Assembly: GCF_047495875.1 (NCBI RefSeq) | Contig: NC_092474.1 | Coordinates: 8,928,501 to 8,992,500, forward strand | Source of the DNA: Pithys albifrons albifrons | Lineage: Eukaryota > Chordata > Aves > Passeriformes > Thamnophilidae | DNA: 64,000 nt | Direction of reading: 5' to 3' | Part shown: positions 38,001 through 53,000 of the stretch, one piece after another | Numbering within the stretch: position 1 is the stretch's first letter | Layout of the letters: each line of letters opens with the position of its first letter | Program-made: the position numbers and the translations under genes | Notes under the pieces: generated by a model | What the model was told of the DNA's origin: nothing | The model's database searches: none | The model's input: only the letters and a program-made list of their open reading frames with translations

Positions 38001-41000
38001 AAAGCTGCAAGGCCGTGTGTGAGCAATCTTTGTGCTAGGTTCAGTGTTGGAGTCAAACAGAAACGTAGTTCTTTGGCTCTGAGACATTGTGGCTGCCCCC
38101 TTTTTCTGTTGTAAGTGCCAGCCTCCGTTTTGCTTTATTGAGTCTGATTGGCCCTTAGCCAGTATGTATGTCATTGATGGTGGCAATGGAGAAATGTTCT
38201 TAGCTTTCAGCTTGGCACAATGTTTTGCCACTGAATTTTTAATATCTGGCCTTTGCAAATTTGTCTGCTGCCCAAACTCACTGTGGTTCATCTTAGATGT
38301 ATCACTAAACATGCAGAACTACACTGGAAATATACAAGCAATTGGTACAGGCCTGCAGAGGCTGATGAAATGTGTCAGCATGACAGAAATTCATTGCTGA
38401 AGTGCACTTTGCACATTACTTTGGAGGGTGCTCAGAGTGGAGAATCTGTTGGTATGAATAATTTGATGAGTACTTTTGGGAACTATTAACTCAGCATGCT
38501 TCAAACACGCCATCTGGCCTTGCATCACCTTGGTGCTTTCAAGTATTGCCATCTTGAGGACGTTTTGGAGTGTATGTGGTGAATGAATACCAAGAAAATT
38601 TTGGGTTATTTTCTGTAAATCATTGAGACAGCCTAACTGCTATGAAATCCAACAGTCCCCAGCTAATTGTTAATCTAATAGGACTAACACAAGAGGGGTA
38701 ATAAATTTTTGTTAATTATACTACATACTATGACATTATTCATTACATTATATCATTACAATAGTTTTAGTGTTGTAGAATGATGCATTAAGTTTCGAGA
38801 TAACATAATCCTTCAGGAAAAAAGAGTGAAAGTGTTCAACAAGTGTGGGCTGTGTCTGCTCTCAAATCATAGAATGGTTGAGGTGGAAAGGGACCTCGGG
38901 GGGTCATCATGTCCAACTCCTCCATTCAAACAGGATTACTCAGAGTCAGTTGTCCATGACCATGACCTGACAGCTTTTGAATATCTCCAGGGAGACTCTA
39001 TAACCTAACCTCTTTGGACAACCTGTGCCAGTGCTCGATCACATTCACAGTAAAAAAAAAACAACCCCAAACATTTTCTGATGCTCAAAGGGAACCTCCT
39101 GTGTTTAGCAGAGTGCCTATGGCCTCTGCTCCTGTCCCTGGCCACCACTGAAAAAAGCCTGACTCCATCCTCTCCACACCCTCCCTTCAGGTATCTGTAC
39201 ACATACATAAGATTGCCCCTTCCACCCCCCGGAGCCTTCTCTTCTCCAGGTTCTCTCAGCCTTTCCTCACAGGAGAGATGCACCAGTCATCTAATCATCT
39301 TCATGGCCCTTCACTGGACTCTCTCTAGCATGTTTATGCCTCTCTTGTGCTGAGAAGCACAGCACTGAACAGAGTACTGCATGTGTGACATCACCAGTGC
39401 TGAGCAGAGGGGAAGGATCATCTCCCTCGACCTGATGGCAGTGGTTCCCTAATGCAGTCTAGGACACCATGAATCTTCTTTGCTGCAAGGGCACGCTGCT
39501 GGCTCATGTAAAACTAATTTGTCTACAGGGCCTCAAGGTCCTTTTCTGTAAAGTTTCTCTTCAAGCGCTCATTTTATAATGTGTGACTTCATAACTCACC
39601 CCTCAGATGGCTCAGACTGGATATATCCTTGCCCCAGTTAGTTGCAAAGAAAGTTAAAACTGTATTAATGATGACAAAATGAAAGATGACACTAAGTAGT
39701 TGGGGGTTGTGCCATCATTTATACTTGAAAAGTGGCTCAAATGATGTGGATGCTAAAGGATTTCCATAATCTATAGTTTCCATTTGTAAGCATGTATGCA
39801 TAGGTTATATATTTATAAATCTCCGAAAATAACATTACATACAGGTGAGAAAATTACATGGCAATAATGGTGTAAATATAAGGATTCTTTCTGTAGCCTT
39901 TGTATTTTTGTGTTACTGAATCATTTTTAGCTAAGTTCTAGGCTTTCCTGTTTTTCTTAAGAGTGATTTTGAAATTTATGTGAGGTCATCCACTCAGGTA
40001 ACATGCCTATGAGTTCCTAGCCAGTCCTACAGAAAGGGAAGCTTGTAACCCTAAAGCCTTAGAAAGAGTAGATACATGAAATAATTTTTAAAATATTAAA
40101 AAATTTTAAAACCCCACCAAAACACACAAACCCACCATAAACCACCTGGATCTTTAGATTCGAATATTGCTCTTTCTAGAAATGCAGAGATATTATGTCC
40201 AGTGTTTTCCCAAGAGAAGTTTTTGTTGTCAAGGGCCATCATGGTACACTGAGATTGCCTCATCCATGATAATGATTTTTTTAATGACCATATCTAACAC
40301 TTAAAGGCAACAGACCTGTACTCAGGACACAACTGGGTGTCTCTCCAGACCAGGCCCCCGACACTTCGCAAATTCTTTCCTTTGACCCAGTGAGTTCATA
40401 GCCCTGATTGCAGGTGAAATTTATGGTTGAGCCCAGCAGGTAGCTAGTTCCATTCTTTCTTCCATTGATTGGATGGTCTAGCCAGCCACAAGAGATCACT
40501 AGTAAAAAAGAGACATATCTGGTCAAAGTATTTTAGATTTGGACTAGCAAATCTCCATTACAATGACTGAAATGGCATTTTATTTGGAACTCATGGAAAG
40601 CCAAAGACTTTTAGGCTATTGAAAGACATTACTTCTGATACTTTTAAACTTTAAAGTTCAAGGAACACAGGTCAATGCATAGAAAAACAAGTTTCTACAC
40701 TGTGATGTAGGAAAAAATGGAAAGAAATATATTTTGTGTTTGCCTAAGTATTCTACCAGTGCAGAGTTTTCCTGGTACAAAGACAATTCCTCCCAGTAAC
40801 AGTATTTACAGGTGCAGGAACCTGTATTTAAGCAAAGCTTCCTCAAACCTTGTTAACTATTTATTTGCCCTGTAGAAGTAACTGTAGTGATGCCCTGTAT
40901 GGGTCATTCATTTAAGAGTTGGACTCTCTGATCCTTGTGGGTCCCTTCCAACTCAGATTCTGTGATTTTATAATGATGTTTTTGTGGAATGTTTTATCAC

Positions 41001-44000
41001 CTGGCTCCAGATGTTCTACCAGCAGCTTGTGCTTCTGATGAGATAGTCTTGTGGAAATTCCCACGCGAAAGCTTCTCGTTGTGAGGACGTCAAATCTGCA
41101 GAATGGGTCAGAGTCACAGAGCAAGACCATCTCTTTTACAAGGGGATCAGCAGGGTCTTCATAAGGGAAGAACACAGGCAGAAAGGAAGCATTGTGCTTT
41201 TCCCCATGAAAGAAATTGTTCAATAAGAACTCTGTGTCATAAGTAAAGAGAGAAGTTCCATTTTCAATGGCCCCTTGGGAGACAGAGAAAGAGAGAGAAA
41301 TTCATATGTAACGTTGCCTACACATACCACCTCTGCTAATAATCCAAGTGCTTATTTACGTAAACGTAGCTACAGCTGGAAGAGATCTAGGAAGACCTAC
41401 AGCATTCTTCCAGCTCAAGATTATTCTTCTTTTCAAATGCAATATCTTAAAACTTAGCACCAAAGTTAGTGTTCATTTAACATGGTGTTTGATCATTATC
41501 TTAAAATTAGATTCAAATAATTGTGTAGCTATGATTTAACATAAAGATTGTTTCACAGTCTCGTAGCAAAACAGTGATAACAAACAGAGCAAGACATTAA
41601 AAAAGCAAACACTACAAGCAACACAAATCCTGAGACTATGTGTCCCTAAATTTATCATGTCTGTCATGGCCCTGCTCTTTGCTTTCATTCTGCTAAATCA
41701 GAAACTTCTGAGGCTGAAGCAGTAAGACTTTCAGTATGATCTGAATCCTGGAGTAGGGGTACACTATGCTCAACACACAGATCAACTGGTAGCCAGAAGG
41801 TATTTTTGCATTGCGTTTTTGGCCCATCCCCTAAACTGATGTCAGGAGGAATGCTGATCAATCTGATCCTGAGGCTAGATGTAGCAGCCTAATCAGTCAT
41901 TAAATGATAGGAGCCATTTTTTTACACACATCTCCTCACATCCTATTTTTTAAAGGGACAATTATTAAATTGTGATTTAATAAATTATTTTTTAAATTGT
42001 CAACATGGTACATGATGGAAACATTGCTGATATTCTGGAAAAAGACTGCTGACCCTGGCTATTGTTGTTCTTCTTTAACACTGTGGTCTGCTGATGCTGT
42101 GTGTTCACCTGACCATAATAGATGATATTCTAAAGGTGTAATCTGTGAAATACGAGGTCTGGCTCTTGATGGAACAAAGTTCTGAACACTCCATCATGGT
42201 TCTGTCTTCAATCACTCAGCCAGGTGTGTTACCCACTCAAGTAGAGAGGGGCGTATTTCTTTTACGCACTTCTCTTCCCCCGGTACTGATTGCTTGGCAC
42301 TGACTTAATTTCCTAGTTGTTAAATCACAAGCTGTTTTGAATTTATAAAGAAAATGTAATAATAGACCAGAGAAATGACTTACAGTTAGCTCCAAACTCA
42401 AACAACTGCTGGGGACTTGCATGAACTGGTATGGTGGTTTTATTCCTGAAGGTGTACTCATCCTCTGTATTGCCATTCATTACCCCAAAGAGACCCTGTG
42501 TGTGATTCATAAACCTCTCTGGGAGCAGAACTGTCAGAGTCAGAAATCCTCCATTTCCCCGTATTTCCACTCCAGATCCAGAAGAGAACATCACTGTGAT
42601 GTCCTGATCAGGTGTAGAATGGAGAAAGAGACCTACAACAATGAGAGGAAGAGGATAAAATAGCTAATTATCCATAGCAAACAAACTGTTGTATTTTAGC
42701 ATCATCATCAGTTATAATAATTTTTCATAAAGCATTTCCTCCCTTCCACTTCAAGCTATACTCTGAGAAGCATTTAAAGGAAAGCCACACCTTCATACTA
42801 CAATTGTTGTAAGATGGTGCCTACAGAGCAGTAGCAAAGAAAGGTCCACTGTTAATACAAGATGCACTGCCTTCTGCCAGTGTCCCAGATCAGAAGCTCC
42901 AAGATATGAGATGACTACATCGAAGAGTGGCTGTGAGCTGGAAGCACCACTCTCAGTAGTCACAGCTTTCCTCTCCTTCCTTGTCTTCTTGAGACCTCCT
43001 TAATATGGCTTCTTCTCCAAGCCTCATCAATGCCCACTCCATTTTTTTTTCCTCCCTGCATCTCTCTGCTTCTGCATCTCCTTGTCAATGTAGCTCTCCC
43101 TCTGCTCTTCAGCCATTTGAGGAATGCTGATTGCTAGCCACAGAAAACATCCTCTGCTGAACAGGAGGATTATTGTTAAAATCCTAGTGATGTCACCAGT
43201 ATTTTTCAAATTAGCATAAAGTTTAATCAAATGATCACAGGCCTGGAGGAAACAAAGTCAATTTTTCATAGTATTTTTGACAGAAGAATGGAGGAATAAC
43301 ATCTGACCTATTGAGAGAGCTCCCAATAGGTAAATGTGAAATTCAGTTATACTTTAGTATCTATTTTGGTTATATTTCACTGTATTACATTTTACTTGTA
43401 GGTTTCATTGCATTGGATGCAGTAAGCTCAAAGCAAAGTGCAGAGTAGAGTTTTTAATTCCATTCACCATCCACAGGATGAGAAGGAAAACGGTTGCTCT
43501 ACAAGCCACTGAAGGAAGACATGGGCATTGAAGCTACCTGTTTAAAGACTTCACTGTTCTTTGTAGGATAATGCCTTCAAAACTGAAAGAGGTTTAGTTT
43601 AGAAGAAGAAATTTTTCACTGGGAGGGTGGTGAGGCACTGGCACAGGTTCCGTCCCTGAAAGTGTCCAAGGCCAGGTTGGACGGGGCTTTGAGCAACCTG
43701 GGCCAGTGGAAGGTGTCCCTGCCCATGGCAGAGGGAGTGGAATGAGATGGTCTTTAAGGTCCCTTCCAACCTAACCTATTTATGATTCTCTGATTGTATG
43801 CCATCCCTTCATAATCCTCCTGCATCCTAGAAAGTTCAGGCTGGAAGCAGGTTTTGCTAGAGGTTGTCATTTACATTATTTGGACATTCTGGGAAAGGGG
43901 AATGTGCCACACTCCAGACTACAGACATATCAGATGACTCTCCCTCTTCCTCGTGCAGCCAGTGATGCTGATGAGAAGCAGTAAGACTGCAGGTTCTCAT

Positions 44001-47000
44001 GTGCTCACCTGAACCATGACTCTCTGCTACACTTCTCCATGGGAACACAGATAACCACAGGGCATTTCTCTGTAACCTGCTTGATCTGTGGCTGTTTTGA
44101 GGGAGAAGTGTAGCTCAGAATTCTGATGGCTATATTCCTGCCCATTCTGTAGCTGTCAGCAGTCTCAAAGGCCAGTAAACGCAAGGTTAGGTAGGCAAAT
44201 TGGATGGAAAGGGCATTCTATCCCATGCTCTCAGTTTTATTTCTTTCCCCAAGGTGCATGCCCACTGTGCATTAGAACTGATTCTGCTTCAATCTGACAG
44301 CAACTGAAGAAAGTCATGTAATCACAAAATAAATTCTAATGAGCTGGGACACTGTCTGTTCTCCATTTACTTCTTACATAATTTTTCGGCGACCTGCAGG
44401 CTGTTTCACAAAAGGATGCTGAGAAGAGTTGAAATGCATGTATCTAATTTTTAACTGTACATGGGCTCCATCAGAATACAACAGTTTACAAGGCAGATGT
44501 TTATAACTAACCTTTCAGATCCATCCAGGTTTGTTCAGAGAAGTCGACAACCTTCTGGTTTAACAGGACCTCCAGATTCAAATCTTCTGAGTACCGAACT
44601 TCAATCACATCAGAGCAGTTCTCCTGCATGGCCACTGCAGACAAGCCTGTGGCCTGAGCTCCAGTTCCTTCCAAATAAAAAAACAATCCTCCAAAATACC
44701 CAATGTGATATAAAGTAAATATAGAAGGTTATAGCAATAGAGGAAAAAAACCCCAAACAGGTATTTCCTAAGAATAATGAAATGTGATTATTTATATTTG
44801 AGGGAATGGCTAAGCATGTAAGTCACATAAAAACCCACAGCATACATCTCCTCCCAGTAGAGTGTATTGAAAGCAGAATGTTAAATGCTAAAAAAGATTG
44901 GAAACACTGAATTCTGCCAAATGGCAGTGGCTATACTATGTACGAAGGTTGACTGATCTCCCTGCACCTTCAGTCCTGTGAGTAAAGTCTGGGAAAATTG
45001 AAGATAATTCCAGGAAGAACATGACAGAAAAAAGAAACAGAATCAACAAAAATTTAAGAAACTGATCCTCAGAAGAAACTGCTTAGTGACTCGTGCTACT
45101 TTTACCATAAACACAGTAAAATCTATCAAAGGAAAAAATATTTCCTTTTTAATTTCTATCTTATCCAATGTGATATTAAGTATAAGCTGTATATCTACAT
45201 GGGTGCTGAAATGCACAGACAATTTTTAGTTCATCCACATTATAGTACCAGAAGTACCAAATCCTTGAAGTTCATCCCTAAGAACAGCTGGAATATTCTT
45301 TACTGAGGCAAGCCTGCTATTTTATGCACTATAAAGTAGCACTAAATGCAACAGGAGGAATGCTGTAAAGTGCAAATCAAGAAATCTCAGAAGCTATTAC
45401 TTGTCATCACTGTTTTCTCTCTTACCAACTTACCATTGGGAAAGTGTCCCTGCTGTGTCCTCCCTTGCACTCTTAGGGATGTGAGATTGGACTCTACCAA
45501 CACATATTCTCCTTGGCCATTGAAGGTGAAGTTCAGACCATCAAATGTGAGGAAATGAGGATCCCCAAAAGCAGATGCTATTTTAAAAAGCAAAATGAGA
45601 CGTAAGAAGCAGCAAAAATCACAATCCATTACTCCTCTTAAGTTTACTCAGCAAAGGGTACACCTGTCTAAGCCATGGGTTCCCAACCTCTTGAAGAGAA
45701 TGCTGTGGGAAATGGTAACAAAGACATAACTAAAGTCCAGGTGGACAACATCCAGTCTTTACTTCATCCACCAGGCATGTCACCTGGTCATAAAAGGACA
45801 TCAGGTTCGTCAAGCAGGACCTGCCTTTCATAAACCCATCGTGACTGGGCCACATCCCTTGGTTGTCTTGCATGTACCATGTAATACAGATTTTGTTACT
45901 GATAGCCCAATAGAAACCTTCCATGGAATTTTTTCACAGGACATTGTAGCCTCACCACTGTCAAGTAATACATGCACATATACAAATATTCTAAAAGCCA
46001 ACACTCCACTCCACAATGGAATTATGAAGCCCTTACCAGCTCGAGGAGGGCGATACGTCCTGCAGTCACTGGAGGGACGCCTTTTCATATAAATGTGACA
46101 ATTATCAGACCACAGGCAGCAGTAATAGAAGCTAATCACATCATAAAGCCAATGAGAAAAGCCAGGTATCCGGGGAGGCTTCATGAAAGGTGGTGAACCC
46201 CAGTCATGGCCTCGATCAGGTGTGCTGCCTCCTGTGGAGTCATGTGTGAGGATTTGTGTTCCCATGGAGTCATAGCAACACTGCTGTCCTGCTGCATACT
46301 GGGGACTGATTGAGAAAAGCAGTGAGAAAGCCATCATCAGCTCTGTGAGGTCCATTTCTCTTTAGGGGTTACCTATTGCCTTTTTATGGATGCAGCTAAA
46401 TGTTTGGGTTGACAGGCTCTATATAATGTTCAGTTAAGACTTCACCCCTGGCCCCTCTCGGTTCTTCTAAATTAGACCAGAGCAGGGATAAAGAAGGAAG
46501 GCAGTGAGAGGAAGGCCTTGGTTAAAAGGCCTTCTGTAGACCTTACAGCTCCATGAACATGGCACTCTTTGAAATTGTTCTGACAGGAATAGTGGAAAGA
46601 TGAACTTGTTGAACTTAATTAGACTAACACAAAAAAGGCTTAATTAGGCCTAATCAAATCTATTCTACACATTAGCTCTTCTTTAGGTATCCCAGGGTTT
46701 CACATGCTGCAATTTATTGTTTATTAAACCTGAGGCCTTAACTTCATCTCAGCAATAATGGCCAATATATGAGTAAGAGGGAAAGAGCAGTTGCTATGAA
46801 CCTGAGTTAGGATGCCAGAAACCTTTGTGCCTTCTGTGATGCTGCTGTCTCTGAGGTGGAATGAGTTATTGAAAAAAATGAGTCATTAAAAAAAATTTCT
46901 CTACCTGGCTTGAATGGCTCTTACACAATGCACAGCACCAGGGTGGTAAGTACACACACTCCCCTTTTCAATGTCGCAGCCATAATCTGTCTGAAAAAGA

Positions 47001-50000
47001 TCAATGTTCACACTTAATGGGGTTCTTTCCCCACTGTCCTCTCCCCACCCTTTGTAACCCTTTGGTTGAGGCTGTATGTTGAATAGCATGGAATGACAGG
47101 AAAAACAGTGAATTTAATATTGAAGTATCTGGAGCAACAGGCCTCACCTGAGTGTTTTGCAGTCTATTACAACAGATGCTGAAGAACAGTTAGATGGGGG
47201 TTCAACTATATGAGTATAACAAACACGGATCACAACAGACAAAAAGTTTGTTCTATGTTCTCAGACAGAGGCAGTGCAGTGGATCTATTTTTTTTCTTCA
47301 CATGCTTTTAACTGTATCATTTGAAATACACAACCAGAAGAAGATAGTAACAAAATCTACGTAATTTTTTTAATATGTATAAAACACACTGCCACCATTT
47401 GTTACGACAAATAGGAGAGGAAGTTACCCTCATGGGTCCTCAGATCAGCACTGCAAGTGAAATTGTAAACTAAATGGCAATTGATTTCTTAGCTTTTGTC
47501 AGTTCCTTTTTAAAGGTGAAGCTGAGAAAGGGGAAGGAAGCAAGAAAAAGGAAATAATGGATTATGGCTTTAGACTTGAGCTCTGAAGTACAGGGCGTAA
47601 GGGCTTGTAGTGAAATATGTTATACTAAGGCAGATATGTGGCATCCTTCCATCATGGGATATTTCCTATAAACACAGACTGCCATCTTGTAGGATCTTGA
47701 AGATGACAACCCTGCTCCCAGCACCACAGAGCTCACTGTCCTCCGCCTGTGCTTTCTGTTTACCACTGGAACTCCTTTCAGAATTCCCTGTTTGAAGGTA
47801 ATTGCCATCTGCTGTCCTACAGGCACTTCTTTTATTCATGCTACCTGGGTAAGTTGTATTTGCCTCATCAATTTGACACACTATTTGTGCAAATTTAAAT
47901 ACAATTTAATTTCCTTGTAATGACATTTAGAGGAGGAACAGGGGTGTGTGTGGAATAGGGCATTCCCTAAGCTTCTACTTGGAACAGAGGGATCAATTAA
48001 TAACTTACATGGAATCTGCCAGTGTCAGCTCTTGCCTGTGCCAAGGTGCAAGGGCAGTCTGTAATTTCTTCCATGAAGTTTGGAAGCTTCTCTTCCTTTC
48101 TGTCCCATTCTATACACTTTGCAGTTGCCCATGCATTTGTGTCACTTCTGAAGTCTTTCCCAAGGTGCCAAGCCAGTGCATGCTCACTGCTCCAGACTGA
48201 TGGAATGTTGCTGGAAAAACAAACAAAAAAAATCCAAAAAGTAGACCTGAGAGCAGAACTAGCATTGTTTTGACAGTAACACCATGTCTTAATCACTAAC
48301 TCTAATTACAAAGCATCTTTTAACTTGCAAGGTGTTACTTCACTACAAAGCACATTGCTTTCTTTTTCCTGCAAAATGTTACGGCTGATCAAAATTTTCC
48401 AAATTCTGAAAGGGACCACAGCATGCAGCAAGTACACCATAATCAGAATACATTTTAGTATTCCTGATTCTGGCTTTCCTGGATCCTTTTAGAGACAGGC
48501 TTTCTATTCATGCCTTTTTGACATTGTAGTACCATTTAAGACAGAATAAAGAACATCTGGATTCTCTAACAAAACATAACCCTGTGCCCCAGTAGTATCA
48601 GAGCTAATGGCAAAGGACAGGGAGAAACCATTCAGAATCCATTAAGTGTTCCAGGGCTTTTTACCCATGAAAAAATATCATATACAAAGCGTAATAAAAA
48701 TCCCTCTAAAAGGAGGAAAGGTTCTCTGGGTAGTGACTCCTAATTGCTAAGAAAGGTTCTGAAGTACTAGCAATATGCTCTACTGCTAAAGAGGTGGCAT
48801 TTATATATTCACAGTCTCTACACCATTTGCATTAAAAACTGCAGACATGTGGAAGAATTATGAAGTCATATGCAAGCTCAGATTACGTATGGAGCACTTA
48901 CAGAGATAATTCACAAAATCATGGGAAAATATACAATGAAATACAAGGAAGTGGGCATAAAATTTGTAGGAATGCAAAAGCCTGCATACTAAATAGAAAA
49001 AAAAATAAATGCAGAGGAAGGCCTGTGGCTGCAGTGACAGAAGTTTCACAGTTAGGGACTTCTCTACAGATGTGACAAAAAAACTGGCAGATCCCAGTCC
49101 ACTGAGGGTACTGAGTTTGGCTGGGGTGGAGTAATTTTCTTCATGACAGCCCATATGGTGCCACGTTTTAATTTGTGACCAAACAATGTTGATAACACAT
49201 CAGTGTTTTAGCTACTGCCAGACAGTGCTTGCACAGTATCAAGTTCCTCTCTGTTTCTCAGGCTGTCCCCCCAGGAAACAGGCTAGGGTCTGTCAGGAGA
49301 CTAGGAGGGAACACAGCGATGACAGTCAACCCAAACTGACCAAAGGTATATTCCATGCCACAGACCAGCAAGTCCATCAATAAAACTGCAACAGTTTTTC
49401 CAAAGCGGCTCTTACTGGATGACTGAGTGTGCATTGGTCTGCTTGTGTCAGGTGGTTAATGATTACCTTTGCTTTACTTCCTCCATGCTCATGCCCCTCT
49501 TTACTTAGTAAACTGTCTTCATCTTGACCCATGAGTTTTTCTCACTTTTGCCCTTCCAATTCTCTCCCCATTTTTTCATGTGCAATGGAGTCTGAGTCCC
49601 AGTTTTAAGTGCCAAAGGAGATAGCAACATTACTTCAGGAAGCAATAATAAGGTACCTATGATTAATGAATGTCATGATGCACTTGCCTCTGTCCATCAG
49701 AATAGCTGCTGGGTGTAATTCTCAACATTCCAAAGTCCCATGTGCTGTAATTTCCTTCGGCAGGTACAGGAATGAAAGTATGTTCCCCTGTATTGGGGAT
49801 TTGTCTTGCCAAAGTATAAAGGTATTTCCATTCAGCTGACCAGTTTTCTGAGTAACTGTCACCTGTCACATAGAGCAAGAAAATGGTTCTGGACACCGGA
49901 AAAGAACAATTACAACAAAATTGAAATTAGATGTCTCCACCCATATGTAAATGAGGAGGAAAAGCCAACATTATTGTCATGAGTTAGTTATACCTTTAGA

Positions 50001-53000
50001 TCTCTTCTTGATGCCTCAGTGAAAACAATGACCTGCTGTGCAGAGTTCTGTACATAAGTTATGTGATAACTTACAGTAAAGGCTTGTGCACAGGTAGGAA
50101 AAAAATGTCACTTTACCTGTTTCATGGTATCCCCAGACTTCTATGTTGACACGGGTTGCTGCAAGTGCCCGAGATCTCCAGGTAAGAGTTAAGTTTCCGT
50201 CAGTGTTGGGGGTGCCGTAGTATTGCCATTTTGTCTCATTTACCAAAGTACATTTTTCTTCATCTGAAACTTTGCTGTGATGTACTGCATTACAGAGCAG
50301 GAAAAAAGAATGAAAGACATTTTTGTTTTGCATAGTCCTGAAAAAGTATTAGCAGCATTTTGCCTGTGTGTGTTTTACACAGTACACAATGCACAACATA
50401 AAACGAGTAGTAAGGTGAAGCTGAGCCCCTACTAATGTTTGCAACACCACAATGCAGTTATTTTCTGACAGAAGGACTGACAAAAACATAACTGGTTTGG
50501 TCAACCTCATTTTTAAGGAGGACTTTTTATGAGTGAATGCTGCTGCTGCTGCTGCTGCTACTGTATAGCAGAAGAACTCAATGGCTGCAAAAGATCATCC
50601 CTCAAAAGACGAATTAACATGAAGACAGCAAGAATTACCTTTCCAAGGCCTGTTTAGGAAGAATAAAAATGATCAAAAAGGGAAGGCTTATATAATCTTG
50701 CATCCATGAACAAAGACTATAGGAAGAACAGGAATGATGTAAATTTAAGCATGTAACCTGATAACCAAGTTCCAGAGTAGGGAAATGTGAACTCATCATC
50801 TATAGAAACTTCAAAAGGGATGAAGCCAGTCTCATAAAGCAACGGGGAGATGCAGTGGGCTTTTCCATCCTTAGCAATATAGCCACTGGTTCTGATTTTC
50901 TGCTTGAACCTGTAAATGTGGAAAACACTTTTCAGTGTCAGCCCTGAGAGAACAAAAATTCTGAACATCTCAGTTGTGTTTCATCAAGCAGCAACCTTGT
51001 GTCATGAGGAGATAATTTCAAATGCCATGGCTGTTTTGCACGTGGCAGTGCATATAAACTGGAAAAAATTGTTTGTGCTTCTTACACCAGTGTGGAACCT
51101 GTTGTCCACTGCAAAAACACACAGCAATCTGTAAGTCTTCAATTTACTATTTTATTACTAGGGGAGGAAGAAATTATAAATTAGCAAAAAATAAGATAGG
51201 AACAGCAGGAAGAGAAAGGTAATGTTATAGCATTAACAGGATTACAGGGTAGGTAACACTGACCATGATATGCAGTCATTGCAAATTTCTGATTTTGTGG
51301 GGTTTTATGCTGGTAAGTCCTGTGCATGTGACAGAAGTAACTTCATGCTGTTCTAGAATTTCTGTTGCAAAGATTAACTCCAAACTCATTGCTTGTTATT
51401 TAACCATTTGATTCTAGTTAGGGCTCCTGCCCTGTGTGCTAAGGTGTAATTCCACCTGTGAGTTTTCAAGACTAATGTGTGGTAACTGCACAGCTACTCC
51501 AAGTATCACAGAGAGTTGGGGCCTGCCAGGAAACAGCACCATTGCTGTTGCACTGAAGTTTGTATTGGCAATAATAATGTGCCCATGCAGGTTGTGTTCT
51601 ACAGAATGAATGCCCAGGTCAAAGATTTTCCAAATGAAGAACTAAAACCCTTTAAAGGTACTGCCATCCAGACAGGAGGGACTCCAGAATCTCACCCAGA
51701 ACCTTCTATGGAAAGAATGTCAGGACATTGAGGTCAACAAAATTCAGTGCACTGTATGTATTGCATGTAGTGTACTGTATGTATGTGCATGTAGGTGTGA
51801 TACAGGCTGACATACTTGGGATCAAAAGCTTTCTCTTATAGGAAAAACATAAAGTGTCCTACCTACGTTTCTTTCTTGGTGTTTTCTCATTCAGATTAAT
51901 AAATAAATACTTCTTCCCCACAAAAGAGAAATGCTTAAGAAATATTGACAACCAAGAGCCCTTCAAGAAAGATCTTTGTGAAAAGTCACTGTTTGAATAT
52001 GTTAAGGGAAGAATTAACAGAATAATGTTTGTATCACAAAAAAACTTAAATGATCCTGTGTGGAAGTACAGTCAATATGTATCCTTGAGGGTGAGGTTCA
52101 GCAGAACCTTTGCACATTGCAGCACTCTAACAAGTTTATGAAGTTTTCACTCCTGCACAGACTCGTCTTGTTTTGTGTAATTGCTCATTGTTGGAAAGTG
52201 AGATTTTATAAAATCATGGCCCACCTGCACACTAGCACAGAAGAGGCATTAAAAGCTGTATTTTCAATCAAAAAGTCTTTGCCTCCCATCAAAGATCCTG
52301 AGTATGGAGAAATTTGAAGACAAAATTCTTTATAATCAGGGCAGCAAATCCCCAAGGACTGGCACGTTGCCTGGCAAGAGCAGGTACTAAGCAGCTTCCC
52401 ACACTGGTGTGAGCAAGAGTCTTGAGTGCCTTGTGAAAGGGAGAAAAACACAGACAGGAATGTTATTGAACTCTTCCAGATGTTCTCTGAAACAAAATTA
52501 CATCATCTAAAGGACTACCGTGGATCAATAAAGTTCACTGTGAAGGCTGTAATCACCTGCAAGTTAAGGTTGCTCCATTTTGAACTAGAAAATACACTTA
52601 TTTACCTCTGAGCCACTACACAATTTCATCCATTCCATGGGTATTTTTACATGCAATAGATGGACAAATCTCCAGAGCAGCCCCTCAGTGAGTGTCACTA
52701 ATTATATTTATTTCTGAGATAAAGTCTTAAACATATCAGAATGGGGCTCCCTCACCACCTACTCTAAAGGGGAATCAGTAGGAAGGGAAGGTTAGCACTT
52801 TTGGAAAGTTAACATCAGCAACAAAATGTGCTTCAATACAAGATTATTAAAAGCTACTGCAATTTCTTTCTTTTGTGCATTTCACTTGAGTCCACTTACA
52901 CAGACAGATGACCAGGCTCTTGGCTGAGGTCTGCCTGAGGTCCAGCTGAACAGACTACTAGTAACTGGTAGACATTACATGAAAAATTACTCAACAAATG

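Noticed and set aside
49682..49687. GT donor four bases into SUSD2 intron 5
   Set aside because: Using it ends exon 5 in phase 0 and breaks the frame into exon 6; the GC donor keeps the frame and alignment.
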